Assembly (NCBI GenBank): GCA_029718625.1
Contig: CM056388.1
Span: 1,808,651 to 1,872,650 of the forward strand
From: Synaphobranchus kaupii
Lineage: Eukaryota > Chordata > Actinopteri > Anguilliformes > Synaphobranchidae
Direction: 5' to 3'
Length of the DNA: 64,000 bases
The translations under genes were made by a program, and so were the position numbers. This document shows positions 33,527 through 45,794 of this stretch, in pieces (position 1 is the stretch's first letter; every line of letters begins with the position of its first letter). The notes under the pieces are model-generated. The model was not told where the DNA came from. It did no database searches and saw nothing but the letters and a program-made list of their open reading frames with translations.

Positions 33527-35043
33527 TACAGTGAGCACCATAATTCATTGGACAGTGACACATTTTTTGTTATTTTGGTTCTGTACTCTAGCACTTCGAG
33601 TTTGAAAGGAGACAGTGACAATGAGGTTGAAGGGCAGACTGTCAGCTTTAATTTGAGGGTATTTTCATCCATATCGGATGAACCGTTTAGAAATTATAGA
33701 ACATGGCCCCCCCCATTTTCGGGCATCAAAGAATATTGGACAGTTTAACATAATGTAGAATAAAGTAATAAGTTTTAATATTTGGTCGCATATCTTTTGC
33801 ATGCCATGACTTTGTGGTGTCTGTGACCCAACAATATCAAAAGACTCTTTACATCTTATTTTCTGGTACTCCTCCGAGCGATACTATAACCTCTCTGCAT
33901 TTGAATGGATCTCTATGGGAATTGGGAGGTAGGACTAGATTTAGCTGTAAATTACACTGGAACAGTATGGAACACATGGTTGGCTAAATGGCTGTAAGTC
34001 ATCAAGGGTCTGACGTATCAAATAAGCCTTAAACCATCACTCTGCTGCCAGATATGCAGTAGATATAGATGGATAACTTGAAGGGTTTCTTCTCCTGACT
34101 TATTTTTCCATACAGTTCAATCGGAAAATTTGTCAGAAGAAACAACCCTTAAAGGGATAGTTCGGAATTTTGGACATAATGTCTCAATTACGACTTACCC
34201 ATGATGTAGTTGATTGATGGAAACCATTTTCAGCTAATTCCATGCTGTCCATTCTTTTGGACATACACACGTTGCTAATGCTAGCGCAACTCTAAGGTAA
34301 CCGGTAGCATCCACTACCAAACGCACTGAAACACTCCACAGTGCACCCAAAGCAAATAAAATACGACGACAGTCTATCGGGGTTATTTTGAGTGTTTATA
34401 CCATCATTTTTGAAGTCAAACTATCATTGAATCCTTTACTTTGTGCTGACCTATATTCTCTGTGGAAGTACGGCGGCGGAGCGAACGTGGCCATTGCAAC
34501 TTGTTGATGTTCTTTGTTGTTGTAGTCGACTAGTGCCGGCACTACATTCGTAGGTAATGTAAAGTATCGCTCCCAGATAGACTGTCGTCGTATTTTATTA
34601 GCTTTGGGCGCACTGTGGAGTGTTTAAGTGCGTTCGGTAGTGGATGCTTAATTTACAACTAAATCTAGTCCCACCCCCAATTCCCATAGAGATCCATTCA
34701 AATGCAGATAAGTTATAGTATCGCTTGTAACAGTACCAGAAAATAAGATATCAAGAGTCTTTTGATATTGATGGGTCACAGACTTCAGGAAGTCATGGCA
34801 TTCAAAGGATATGCAACAAAATATTAAAATATGATTACTTTATTCTACATTATGTTAAACTGTCCAATATTTTCTGATGCCCGAAAATGGGGAGGGGGCC
34901 ATGCACAAAAGGTTCTATAATTTCTAAACAGTCTAAACGGTTCAACCTCATTGTCATTGTATCCTTTCAAACTCAAACTGCTAGAGTACAGAACCAAAAT
35001 AACAAAAAGTGTGTCACTGTCAATGAATTATGGTGCTCACTGT
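33527..35043. mobile_element. 1.5-kb fold-back element with ~400-bp inverted arms, Tc1-like ends
   Basis: The left arm begins tacagtgagcaccataattc, and the right arm ends with its inverse (gaattatggtgctcactgt). Arms of about 400-430 bp match with drift, for example gcaaaggatatgcaac, atctctatgggaattggg, actagatttag. The ends resemble fish Tc1-like elements. The central loop holds another element (34150-34655) with its own ~80-bp inverted arms around agcatccactaccaaacgca. No transposase remains. Confidence 0.8.
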
Positions 35044-35689
35044 CTATCTGATATAGATTATCTGCCTCTTTCACGGTGATGCAGACAGGTTTACCAAACC
35101 TTTTTGCCATATTGTATTTTATTACTTCTTTACAGACTAGCAATTTTAGTGATAATCCTACTTTGCAGATTATCAATAAAGTTGAGTGCTTTCAAAAGCC
35201 TAAATGCTTCCTTTGTAATCTGGAATGTTCTATATCCGTTTACATCAATGTGCCCAGGATGTACCAGAGCTAATAATCCTGACGGGGGGGAAACACAGTT
35301 TTCTCCACTTGGGGACTCACGTGAGGTCATGAATGGGAGCCGAAATTAATCAGCGCGCTGGTGAGCAGTCCGGCCCATTATCTCCCATGGTTACCCGCCA
35401 CGGCCCCGCCCACACACCACTATACCGCCGCGAAAGTGCAGTACCTCTTGACCTCCAAAACCACCTCATTATCACACCCGCATTCTAAACGCTCGCCGTC
35501 CACTCCCAAGTGGACCTGGGGGCTTCAAAACTGAACCGCAAAAGGACAAAGCCGTGTCAGCAGGGGCTCCACAACCCTGGACATGGCGAACTGGAGGATC
35601 TGTAGCGGGAAACCAGGTGAGGTGAAGTTACCTGTGTAATCAACGGCTCTGATTGGCCAATTAAGTAACAATGAAAGTCAGCAGACCCT

Positions 35690-36060
35690 GCGATTCTCCA
35701 GGGGGTTATACAATGTAGCAGGATTATTGAATTAGCTGGATAACTGCACTGTGTAAAACTCTCCCAAATCTGGAACACGGAATGAAGCAGGGTATGAAAT
35801 TAATTTTTTCACCCACTGGCCACAGTGGCTTGTGGATTCTAAAAAATCACCAGCCATTTACTAACCACGTTACCTTTTACAATATAACACAACCAGGTTG
35901 GTTACTAGCTAATGTGGCTGCTTGAGTAAAAATCTTACCAGCCACAGCCAAAATTTTACCAGTTGTGTTGTTGTAAATTTCACACCATGATCTGAAGTAA
36001 AAAAGAGCCGTTCCGAGTTTTACTCAGTGCAGTTATCCAGCTAACTCAGTAATCCTGCTT
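35690..36060. mobile_element. TIR element (family C) carrying a nested insertion
   Basis: The left end gcaggattattgaattagct, ggataactgcac is the inverse of the right end gtgcagttatccagctaact, cagtaatcctgc. The middle (about 35797-35985) is a different fish repeat (tgaaattaattttttcaccc... gttgtaaatttcacacc). Related copies at 55985-56300. Confidence 0.75.
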
Positions 36061-36150
36061 CTCTTACTCAGTGCAGTTATCCAGCTAACTCAGTAATCCT
36101 GCTTCTCTTACTCAGTGCAGTTATCCAGCTAACTCAGTAATCCTGCTCCG
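36018..36150. repeat. 44-bp repeat of the family C terminal inverted repeat, three copies
   Basis: The right terminus of the preceding element (ttactcagtgcagttatcca, gctaactcagtaatcctgct) is present three times in tandem. The same amplification exists at 56300-56462. Confidence 0.9.
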
Positions 36151-36157
36151 TAGTATA

Positions 36158-36253
36158 GACCCCATAGGCCCAAAGGTGGAGACCCCATAGGCCCAAAGGT
36201 GGAGACCCCATAGGCCCAAAGGTGGAGACCCCATAGGCCCAAAGGTGGAGACC
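36158..36253. repeat. 23-bp tandem repeat, about four copies
   Basis: Units of gaccccataggcccaaaggt plus gga. Confidence 0.92.
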
Positions 36254-36865
36254 CCTTGGTTGTAGCTCAGCTCCAGGATGCCTTTCTCTGGGGACTGAGT
36301 TTGTTGTGTCTCTTTTACAGAGACAGAAAGGGTACTTCTGGCTCCCGGTTGTCCCCAGAAAATCCATATATTGAACATGTACCTCCCAAAGACGTGGCAC
36401 CTTCCCTGCCTCACAGCTCTTGTGTTTGTTATTGTTGTAACCTGCTCACTGGCTTCCGCTTTTCATTCCAGTCTTCAGGAACTAGAATGATTAACAAAAT
36501 GGACGCCGTTACAATAAACAGGCGCTATCCTCCCAATCAGACGTGTCTCCACAACATGCCAATCTTGTTCAATTCCGATTGCACACGCATGTGCGCTTCA
36601 CAGCCTCATTCATCCTAGCAGTCAAACAGCTTAACAATTCCTTGTGTAAGGCGCCGACTAATTCCGTCAAACGTGGGAGTTAATAAAATGCTTTGTGTGA
36701 ATGTTGCATTAATACATAATTGCTAGATTTGAACATGTAACACACAACGCGCTGTGTCGATCGTGACATTGGTTGGCATCCCATCTTTCTTTTCCGTTTC
36801 GTTTTAAAAAGGCTGCATTTAACATTTTCAAACGTGCGCACACAGAAGTCTTTATTCATGTTTAA

Positions 36866-37488
36866 CCCTTTAATGGCCGCTCAACCGTTTGGTAGAGCAC
36901 GTTTTGAGTCTTGATATCTTGTTGAAACATATGTTGGACTTAACTCCACCTGAGTGAGCCATCTCTATCGGTGTACGTGGTAGAGCCGTCTCTATCGGTG
37001 TACGTGGTAGAGCCATCTCTATCGGTGTACGTGGTAGAGCCGTCTCTATCGGTGTACGTGGTAGAGCCATCTCTATCGGTGTACGTGGTAGAGCCATCTC
37101 TATCGGTGTACGTGGTAGAGCCATCTCTATCGGTGTACGTGGTAGAGCCATCTCTATCGGTGTACGTGGTAGAGCCATCTCTATCGGTGTACGTGGTAGA
37201 GCCATCTCTATCGGTGTACGTGGTAGAGCCATCTCTATCGGTGTACGTGGTAGAGCCATCTCTATCGGTGTACGTGGTAGAGCCATCTCTATCGGTGTAC
37301 GTGGTAGAGCCATCTCTATCGGTGTACGTGGTAGAGCCATCTCTATCGGTGTACGTGCTAGAGCCATCTCTATCGGTGTACATGGTAGAGATGACTCAAT
37401 CAGGTGGAACATATTTCAACATATTTTTCAACAAGATATCAAGACACAAAAGAGTGCTCCACCAAAAGGTTGAGCGGCCATTAAAGGG
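36866..37488. mobile_element. piggyBac-like MITE, 623 bp, with TTAA target duplication
   Basis: Flanked by TTAA on both sides (36862-36865 and 37489-37492). The ends are CCCTTTAATGGCCGCTCAAC and its inverse GTTGAGCGGCCATTAAAGGG. Imperfect terminal inverted repeats extend about 95 bp (both contain tcttgatatcttgttgaaa in the same sense after reversal). TTAA duplication and CCC-starting ends are the piggyBac pattern. The interior is almost entirely a 27-bp minisatellite. Confidence 0.88.
36957..37392. repeat. 27-bp minisatellite inside the piggyBac-like MITE, about 16 copies
   Basis: Unit catctctatcggtgtacgtg followed by gtagagc. The period of 27 keeps frames open on both strands (minus: TPIEMALPR repeats), so the 140-180-codon frames here are not genes. 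Confidence 0.95.
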
Positions 37489-37492
37489 TTAA

Positions 37493-40400
37493 GAAGATGC
37501 CTTCTTTTCACCATTTCAAGGTATTGGAGTTTGGGTGAATTTATTGTAACATATAGATCACAAAGGAAATCAATCCCAGCAAGCAATTTCAGTCTTATAC
37601 AGTTCAGATCATTGTATTCAGTTGGCTGAATTTTAGAAAGATCAAAATAACTTTTTTTGCATATAGATAAACTAACGCTATTGAGAGACAATAATTAAAT
37701 AAATTGGCAATCTATTCTTTTTCTTTAACAGGAAGGATTAAGAGAAAAATGCTGTCTATCTAGCTCTGCCACGCGGGTGGAGTTTCTCTTACGGTTGATA
37801 TTTGGTTTCCATTAGGGGATCAAGGTCACATTTTCTACTTTTGTCAAAAGTATGCAGTGCAAATTTTCTTCTGAGGTTTTTGTCTGGATTTCCTTACTGA
37901 AGATTACTTGGAAACCTACACTTTATATCACCACAATTTTTAAAAAAAACGTATTTGAAAGAGCAGGTAGTGTAATACCTGCCACCAGATCTTACCCACA
38001 CTTACAAAACTAAGAGGTAAAAGTCATATACCCAGACCCCTAGTATCAGTCAAAGCCCATGCATCAGATTGGGACAAAGATCATGTGCAGTTAGGGATTT
38101 AAGCAGCTCAAAAAACAAACAGGACTTTACATTAAATAAAAAAACCTCGATGTGTGAAACTGTCTGTCTGCAAAATAAAATAAAAAAAGATACAAGACCA
38201 GTATCCAGGAAGCGCTCCAACGGTCTGCAAAAAAATCCCACGAGCATTAAATCTGTCGGCAGAGACGAAATGGACGAGGGCGGCAAGAAAAATGGCACCG
38301 AAGAGAGGAGGAGACAAAGACTTAATACGGAAAGCATGAGGAAAGGCACTGTTGGGCTGTCCGAGTTCGCTCACTTTCACTCACTCACTTCCTGAGCGTA
38401 TCCGGACATTACACGTACAGCTTAATGACTCCCTGGTGGCACTTTCAAGCCGGAATGTTAGATGCATTAGCATTCCACATTAAAGGGTGTGAATGCCGAT
38501 TCCACCATGAAACCAGCATTTCCATTAAACTGTTGAGTGTGCAGCGGGACAGTGGCACCAGGCACCACCAGTCTCCAGATGTGTACCAGGCAGTAAAGCC
38601 TTGGATTATGTCCTCAATGGTGTTTGTTGGTTCTAGCTAGAAAACCCATACATTGAGCTGGTCACTATAAAAATATATATATAGGCCCTGGCATTATATG
38701 TTTCTTTAAGATACTTTTACTGTTCATAGTAAACAACTTTTGAGCGCTGTGATGTTTTTCCTCAATAACATCTGAATATCTTGTTTTAAAAAAAAGGTTT
38801 TCAAATTCACATCCCCCATGTATATCACAATATGCACTGTATCATGACCCATATCGGGATACGTATGGTATCGTGAGGCACCTGACAATCCCAACACATC
38901 ACCACACAGAGCCAAACATGTACCAGACTAGGGGCTGAAACAGAACTACTAACCACTAAATGGGAAATAATGAACCAACAGAATATAATATAAATAGACC
39001 TATATCCAATAGAATAAAAAAGGAGTGTATATAAAGTTTAATCTCTCAAAAAGGAGCATAGGGAAGATTTAATGAAGGCGGATACTCTGAATAATTGTCT
39101 TAAGTTGCTTTACTATAAACAGTTGTTTTTGTTTTTTTCCAAAATGGCCACCAGCTACAAATTCTGTTATGAAGCCCAAGTGCCTCTTTTCTTTCAGTAG
39201 CTCCATCTTGTGAACGACAAATTGAGAATTATGCTGACTTTCTCCTCTCATGTAATCCGGTTCATTCCTTATTAAAAGCATTTTTACATCACAGTCAGTG
39301 ACATTAAATGACATGACATTACATTACAGGCACTTGACAGACAAACATTAATGGAGAGCCTCAGTGTTACTGCCAGGAGTAGTGACCCCTTCTCTAAACT
39401 TGCAAAGTACAAATTTCAAAGACAATATTTCTTAAAAGGGGCTAGATGCACTTTTCAACACAATATATAAGGTAAAATAGCCACAAAATAAATAACTGTT
39501 TTCCAGAAGGTCATGCTCAGGGAGTGCCATTCCTAAAACACATTTACGGACGGTTACATCGTAGTGTCGCCATATAAATTTCCTAAATGGCAGTGGTAAT
39601 GTTTCAGCACCGTTTAACGAGTCCAACGCTTCTGTCACACAGACCTTCGTCGAGATGCCTGACGTAGGTCGATGTGGCCGGAACGTTGCACTCATTAAAT
39701 GTATTATTGCTAATTCAAAGTCAAATCTTTATTGTCCCACAAGGGGAAATTAAAACTGCAGTCAGGCACCACAACACAACATATATTAAAACAATATTTC
39801 AACACAATAATCTAAAAACAATAAAAGACCAAAAACCATAAATACATAAAAAACGAAAGAAATCTGCTAAAATCGCATACTGTACAGATCACAAAAACAA
39901 ATGGAACAGAATAACAGCGAGATCACAGAGTATCAAGTACTTCATAGTGTGCAGGGCTGTGTCCGAATCAAAGCCCTACACCCTTTTGAGTACGCATATT
40001 TCAGTCCACTTCGTCAGAAAGCTTTTGAGTGGGCGACTTTTTCTCACAAATCGGGGCACTTAAAATACCAGGATGAACCCCTTACTTCCGGGGTTTTGTT
40101 GAGGGAATTCAGGAGCACACTCATCTGCAGTGCACTGCACTTATCCGACAATTTCAGTAAGTAACCCGGAAGTAAAAACGTAAAAGACGTAGAGCGTATA
40201 TGCATATCTATGGTACAAGAGTGGGTCATATTACGAAATACTCTTTTATTTTTGTTAATTCTATCTTCATTCATAGTCTACACTTTGTAACAACTGTTAT
40301 ATGTTAACTGATTGATATTCTCAATAAAAATAAAAAAATTACAAAAGATATTAGGAACTACTTCCTCACTAGTTTGGAAAGAGTTTTGCGGGATTTCTTT

Positions 40401-40547
40401 CGCACACTGCTTGCAATGTGAGGGGACAGGGCACATAGCAGACAGGGGTCTGAGTGGACAGGGGACAGTGGACAGGGAACAGGGCTCTGATTCGGACACA
40501 GCCCAGGAGTCCCTTCATTCACTTCTCAGCGTTTCTACGATGCACCT
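37493..40547. other. No gene seen
   Basis: Repeat-poor DNA. At 39715-39765 the phrase aaatctttattgtcccacaa with ggggaaatt resembles a common fish repeat tail. Several short open frames on both strands lack family resemblance. Confidence 0.4.
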
Positions 40548-41126
40548 GTGATTAGTTATTCTTCAGGTGCACATTCAGTACTTCTGATGACGTTTCAGCA
40601 CCAACCAATGGCCTTCACTAAGGACAGCAAAAGCAAGCAAGAGCTGGCCGGCTATGAATGTGTGCTTGGAGAGCTACTTCTCATCGTTTCCTTTGTGGGC
40701 ACGCTGCCCTCGTTTAAATGCATTATTGACAGCAGACGACAAGCTTATTTGCAGTTACGATTTAAAGCCACCCTAAATCCATACTGGTATACATCCGCTA
40801 AAACACAAAAACACACCCTGAACCGTTATAACTGGGCCAACTGTGTGGGAAAGCTTGGACCCAGAGGTTCGGTACTCATAACCTACAGAGAGCCCTCAAG
40901 TGAGGGGGGAAATCGATTCCTATCTCGCTGTTCACATGTGATTTACGAAACAGAGTCAGCATCAGCAATGCAGATTAATCGAACCGCTAACACCGTGGCA
41001 GGATGTTCCAGGTACAGCCCCTGGCCTGTTGGTACCCAGCCAAACAAGATCGTTCAAATACTGATCATGACTGATAAATCAATAGCACAGAAGTTCTCTT
41101 TATCAGGTGACAAAACTGGGTTCTGA
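40548..41126 (+). CDS. Unsupported open frame, 192 codons
   Basis: A continuous ATG-to-stop frame between known repeats. The product has no motif I recognise, no signal peptide, no repeated structure and no compositional bias toward coding. It contains a moderately hydrophobic stretch near residues 45-60 (ELLLIVSFVGTLPSF). In vertebrate intergenic DNA such a frame can occur by chance. Listed so that it can be tested; probably not a gene. Confidence 0.12.
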   Translation: MISYSSGAHSVLLMTFQHQPMAFTKDSKSKQELAGYECVLGELLLIVSFVGTLPSFKCIIDSRRQAYLQLRFKATLNPYWYTSAKTQKHTLNRYNWANCVGKLGPRGSVLITYREPSSEGGNRFLSRCSHVIYETESASAMQINRTANTVAGCSRYSPWPVGTQPNKIVQILIMTDKSIAQKFSLSGDKTGF

Positions 41127-41177
41127 GGTAAGCTGTGAAAACATAATTTGGGCAAACAAGAAGCTTTTTCTGAAACT

Positions 41178-41373
41178 CAGAGGTGTATAGTCCAGGGGTC
41201 AGAAAGTAAAAGTCCTGCCATGTGTTACTTCCACCCATTGACTCAGCCAGCTGATTTCACTAATTAGTTCCACCTCCTGGCTGAAGAATTAATTTGCTAA
41301 TTAGCAAATCTAGGTGACTGGAACAAAATACTGGGAGGACTTTTACTTTCTGAACCTGGATTATACACCTCTG
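41178..41373. mobile_element. hAT MITE, family A, 196 bp, perfect 8-bp target duplication
   Basis: Starts cagaggtgtatagtccaggg and ends with its inverse (cctggattatacacctctg), with about 37-bp terminal inverted repeats. Flanked by ctgaaact on both sides (41170-41177 and 41374-41381). Sister copy at 58277-58470. Confidence 0.95.
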
Positions 41374-41381
41374 CTGAAACT

Positions 41382-43540
41382 GTGACTTCACGGTTTTGTT
41401 AAGTGAGTGTTTTGTATAGTCCACACCACTACATTGACATTAGTGTGGAAACACTACGATCTAAACGCCATATAGCAGGCATGCCACCTTCATTACAAAT
41501 ATTTTCTTGTGCAATTAGCAGTTAATTATCTGCCAGATTGCTTTCCATTCCCTTGTCGCTTGCAATCAGCGATTATATCAGATCAGCTATTAAGATCGTA
41601 AACATTGTCTCCATTTATACAGCTGCAAACGGAAGCCTGTCAGGTTTAGTGATTTTTCCTCACCTGGGAATGGAAACCAAAACCTACTGATCGTCGGCCC
41701 CTCGTTCCCCTAACCAACAGGCCACCTGCAGACACCTGCCCTCAAAGTTCAGCTGTCAAAAACACCATGCCGACGGTGATGTCAAAACGAAACACTGACC
41801 GGGCCAAAGTGAAAAACGCAACGGAGTTTTATCAATCGGTCCGAATTTATCCACTCTGCCTCTCCCGCCACGGCAAGGCCACTTCTCACCGCGCGAACCC
41901 TGCTCCGTACGAGGGAAACGGCACTGCAGTATTAACGGCGGATTCACCGCGGCGCTGAGCCGGGTTTGCAGTCGGTCAGTCAGTCAGTCTCGGATCCAGA
42001 AAACGACCGGGATCGATGCACCTTCAAAGAGCTAAATCGTTGACAGGGAACGTGGGGATTAAATTTAGGAACGCAATGTAAACTTCCCAACGGGAGGCAC
42101 ATGTGGGAGGATTTTCTCAGGCAAGTTACAACAAACGTCACTGCAGCAGAAAACATTCAATATAAACTGTTGACAGCTGAATAAACTGCAGCCTACAAAA
42201 TGATCAGCAGCCTACAAAACCTTAGGCTACATTATAAATGTGCACAACAAACTAGCACTTAAACTGAAGTACAAATGTGCAACTATAATAAAATAATAAC
42301 CTTTTTCCAGGGCGACTTACTGTAAAGGGCAAACAAAGAGCATAGAACAAAATGTATAAAACAGTCTGCAATCCACAGCATGAAACTTAATTGGCTAAAA
42401 GAAGATCAATCTTGTAAAATGAAAATACAAATCATTAGGCTACGTGTAAATATTATATTTTTTCATGTGATGTCGTGTTCACTCAAAAGGCTCAAGCCAC
42501 TTGAAAGCCACTCGGCTTGTAGACGTGAATGGCGCAACGTGGAGTAGTGGTCGCCTACCCGTTGCAATGACAGAAACACTGAATATTCTAGAAATCCTTC
42601 CAGTAACGATGTTAAACATGTTCTGCAAAGCTAAATTGTGGCGTCATGAAGCTATCACTATCTAACGTATAGCCTACTATAAATCCTAACAAAATACCAA
42701 TAGACTACAGAACAGTAGGCCTTCCAAATACCATAGCGGATTATGAATTAATTCTCAAAATAAATTATATTAAAAATCGTAGGCTAACTAACCATACCAG
42801 TTATGCCGCAACCAACAGAAACGAAGGTACATGTTATATTATAAAATCGCTAGTAAATTTAGCAACCTGCTTTTTTAATGGACGGCGAGCACGTTGAAAG
42901 GGCTTTCACCATCTGGCACTATGGTTTGTGCCTTGGCTGATGTAGCCTATCGTAAGCAACGTGGCTGGTTAACTTGCATCTGGGTTAACGAGCAAAACAA
43001 AATCCGGGGTTGATTGTGTGCGTTTAGATTAGAATACAACAGGCTGATGGTGTCGTCTGCAGATCCAGCCACTGTGCGGAATGTAAGAACGGCCAACATA
43101 ATAAAACCAGCAATTATCTAATAGACTCAGATAATGATTGCGTGCGTTTTATGGGGAATGCGTAATCTCCGTGACAGACATGCCTCAATACAATAAAGTA
43201 GGTGGCGAGATATGTTGCAATTAAAGCAAATTAAACGTAGATCACGCAAGTGATAAGATCACCATTAGTTTGCGAATGAATCAACGACTTCAGCAGCAAG
43301 TGCATTCCACAGTGATTAAAATAACAAGACCCACCTACAATAGCCTACAGTTCTTGTCGTTTACGGTCAGCTACATCCAAATAACTTCATTGCATTTCTC
43401 CCATTGGGATCAAGTACTGCGAAAAAGCTGCAAAGATTTAGCTTGTCTCACGTTTGCCTGAAACCACTGTTAGAAAACAACATCAAAAATGACTCTTCGC
43501 TGGCTAGTAGATAATAGATGTGCAGTTAGTGTGCAGAGGC
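41382..43540. other. No gene seen
   Basis: AT-rich unique-looking DNA. A fragment of the common teleost repeat (tttttccagggcgacttact) lies near 42300. No recognisable exon on either strand. Confidence 0.4.
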
Positions 43541-44000
43541 GACACTAACCTCGTCCAGAATCTCCGTTCCAACAACTTGCTAGCAGCGCGCGGACAATCA
43601 CTACTTTCTCATACGTGACGTGTGGGCGCGCGCTGTCCTCAGCCAAATGGGTATTTGCAATGCTCGTGCTCGCAAAAGAAAAATACTAAGGATTGCAGCT
43701 AATATTCAGAACATAACACTTGAAAATTTTAAAATCGAATTTAAAGACTGCATCTCGGCGGTAGGAGTGCGACTTGGTCGCTGCGTCGCAGTGGCAGTGT
43801 GAGACGGGCTCGTGAAAGCCGCGGTTATACAGCTGTTGGAAGCAAGGACAGGAAATACCAGAGGAGCTGGGAGCGCGCACAGAACACAGGGAAGGTGGGA
43901 AAACGCGGAGCGGAGTATTGGAATCTGGTAAAGTTTGCACAGCGAAAAGCCGCTTGCAGTCAATAAATGGGATATTGTGGCGCCGCGAACAGATGCCACT
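43541..44000 (-). promoter_or_regulatory. CpG-dense segment, candidate osbpl5 promoter and first exon
   Basis: High CpG density (gcagcgcgcggac, gggcgcgcgctg, gctgcgtcgcag, ggcgccgcgaac) against AT-rich surroundings. A CRE-like tacgtgacgtg lies at about 43613-43623. On the minus strand, ctggacgag is followed by gttagt (near 43550), a possible donor of a non-coding first exon. Position and orientation suit osbpl5, whose first exons are otherwise missing. Inference only. Confidence 0.35.
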
Positions 44001-44473
44001 CGAGTTTTTTTAGTGTGCCAAATATACGATTTACACGGATTTTAGTGTCGGCGCTAGCATACGCTGATATAATTCATTCACCCTGACCACACTGTCTCAA
44101 GCCTAAAGTACAGAATTAAGCTTTCCTCACGATTATTTTTTTAAAATGTAATGTATTTTCTGGACTTCTTTGTAATGAATAGAAGATTAATTTTGATTAT
44201 GTAACCCCGTTGAGATACGAAGTGGAAAACCTCACGATATTCCATCTGCATTGAGCAGCAGTAGCCAACCCAGTGACTCACTGGTATCGACGGGTTAGCA
44301 GTATTTATATTCTGAAAAGCATACCATCTCCTTTATTTTTAGGGGAGTTTTGCTCTTTTTGCATGTTGTGTGTGCTCCCACTGTAATGCACTCTCAGAAG
44401 ACAGGGTTCCAAATGGCTCCCTTGTGACTCCATATATAACCCTATAGAAAGAGAGAAGCTTACTTTACTCAGA

Positions 44474-44548
44474 AGTCCAAGGTGAGATTTGAACCCCGCT
44501 CCTCTCACTCGTAAGCGAACGCGTTCCCAATCAGCTAAAGACGACATC
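44474..44548 (-). repeat. tRNA-derived SINE head or tRNA pseudogene
   Basis: On the minus strand, tagctgattggg (A-box-like, 44526-44537) and ggttcaaatc (B box, 44485-44494) are spaced as in a tRNA gene. The acceptor and T stems do not pair well, and a different downstream body follows, so a SINE or pseudogene is more likely than a working tRNA gene. Confidence 0.55.
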
Positions 44549-44689
44549 GCCCATAGCTAAGGATAGCGTCGCCAGAGAGTGTTGTCACGGTAACCTGCTA
44601 CAAGGCCATCGCTTTACTGCACCTCACTGTGCTTACTAGCGAACTAGCCGAGCTACACCCACTACACATAGAGGAACCCTAGCCGATAT

Positions 44690-44850
44690 AGTGCAAGGGT
44701 TCTTTTTGGTATAATGGTTCCATCCTGAGAGCTTTCACACTTTTCACACCTGCCATAGAGGGTTCCATAAAGAGCTAAAAAGGGTTCCCCTAAGAAGACA
44801 AGCCGAAGAACCCCTTCAGAACTCTTTTTTCTAAGAGTGTACATTTTAAT
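44690..44850. mobile_element. MITE of the ggaaccctttttggttc type
   Basis: Inverted phrases agggttctttttggtataat and aaagggttcccctaagaaga, aagaaccccttcagaac end at ctaagagtgta. This is a familiar fish MITE style. The 61-bp array at 50345-50950 uses related wording (ggaaccctttcttctgagag). Confidence 0.55.
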
Positions 44851-45794
44851 CTCAAACATTTTTAAAAGTATTTTTGTAGAGACGTAATATTAAAAGGTAT
44901 GAAATTATATACAAACAGAGACAGGGGTGGGCTATTTGTTTTAACCTCCTCAATGATCAATAACCAGGGCTGTGCAGAGGCCGGTTTGAGGGGCAGGTGT
45001 TCAAAGGTAGAAAATTGCAAACCAACCTAGAAAAACTGCATCCAGTTATTGTACAGAATATATTTTACCAAAGTGAATGAAGGAAAATTTATGACGGCAA
45101 TATTATTAATAATATATTATGAATATAATGTTTTTTTCATCAAATCAAAGGGGAACATCGGGCACTTCGGGCAAAAGGGGCAGGTGCTTGGAGAACCCCA
45201 ACCCCCCCCGATACCCCTTATATTTCACTTTATATTTTTGGTTTATAAAGTGAAAGCTATTTTACGGGGACGTGAACAGTGCTCTGAGAGTAAAATGTAC
45301 AGAAGTGTTTTAGCGTCAGTCGAAAGCACTATAGTCTCACTGACCTGGAAACTACAGTGTGCACCCAGTCCACCTGCTGAAGTGTGCTCTGAATGGAACT
45401 AAATTCAAACGGCCAAAGAGCAGGACATTCTCAGATTTGTGTGACGGTGAAGGGGAAAATGGGCAAAGTAGGGACACCTTTGAAAAAAGTCAGTTTTGTG
45501 TTTTTTATAAAAAAAATTTAAACAGACTTTAGTGAGCATTTGTCCTTTCAATCAATCATTATCTGGAGATACAAAAATCACGTGTCCAGAGCACCACAGC
45601 AGTAAAAATGCCGTCTGAATTGCACACAGAGGATCGGGGGTTTGGTCCTGTTAGATCCCAGTATGGCTGGTGCCTCGAGGGAGCGGAAATTGGGCCAAAA
45701 AAGTACGTCACAATAGAAAAACAAAGAAATACCATCAATTGCAATATTACATGTTATTTACCCCCAGCTGTTTTGCAGTTCTCCCTCAGAGTGA

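Noticed and set aside
44474..44548. A functional tRNA gene
   Set aside because: The A and B boxes are present but the acceptor and T stems do not pair properly. A SINE head or pseudogene is more likely.
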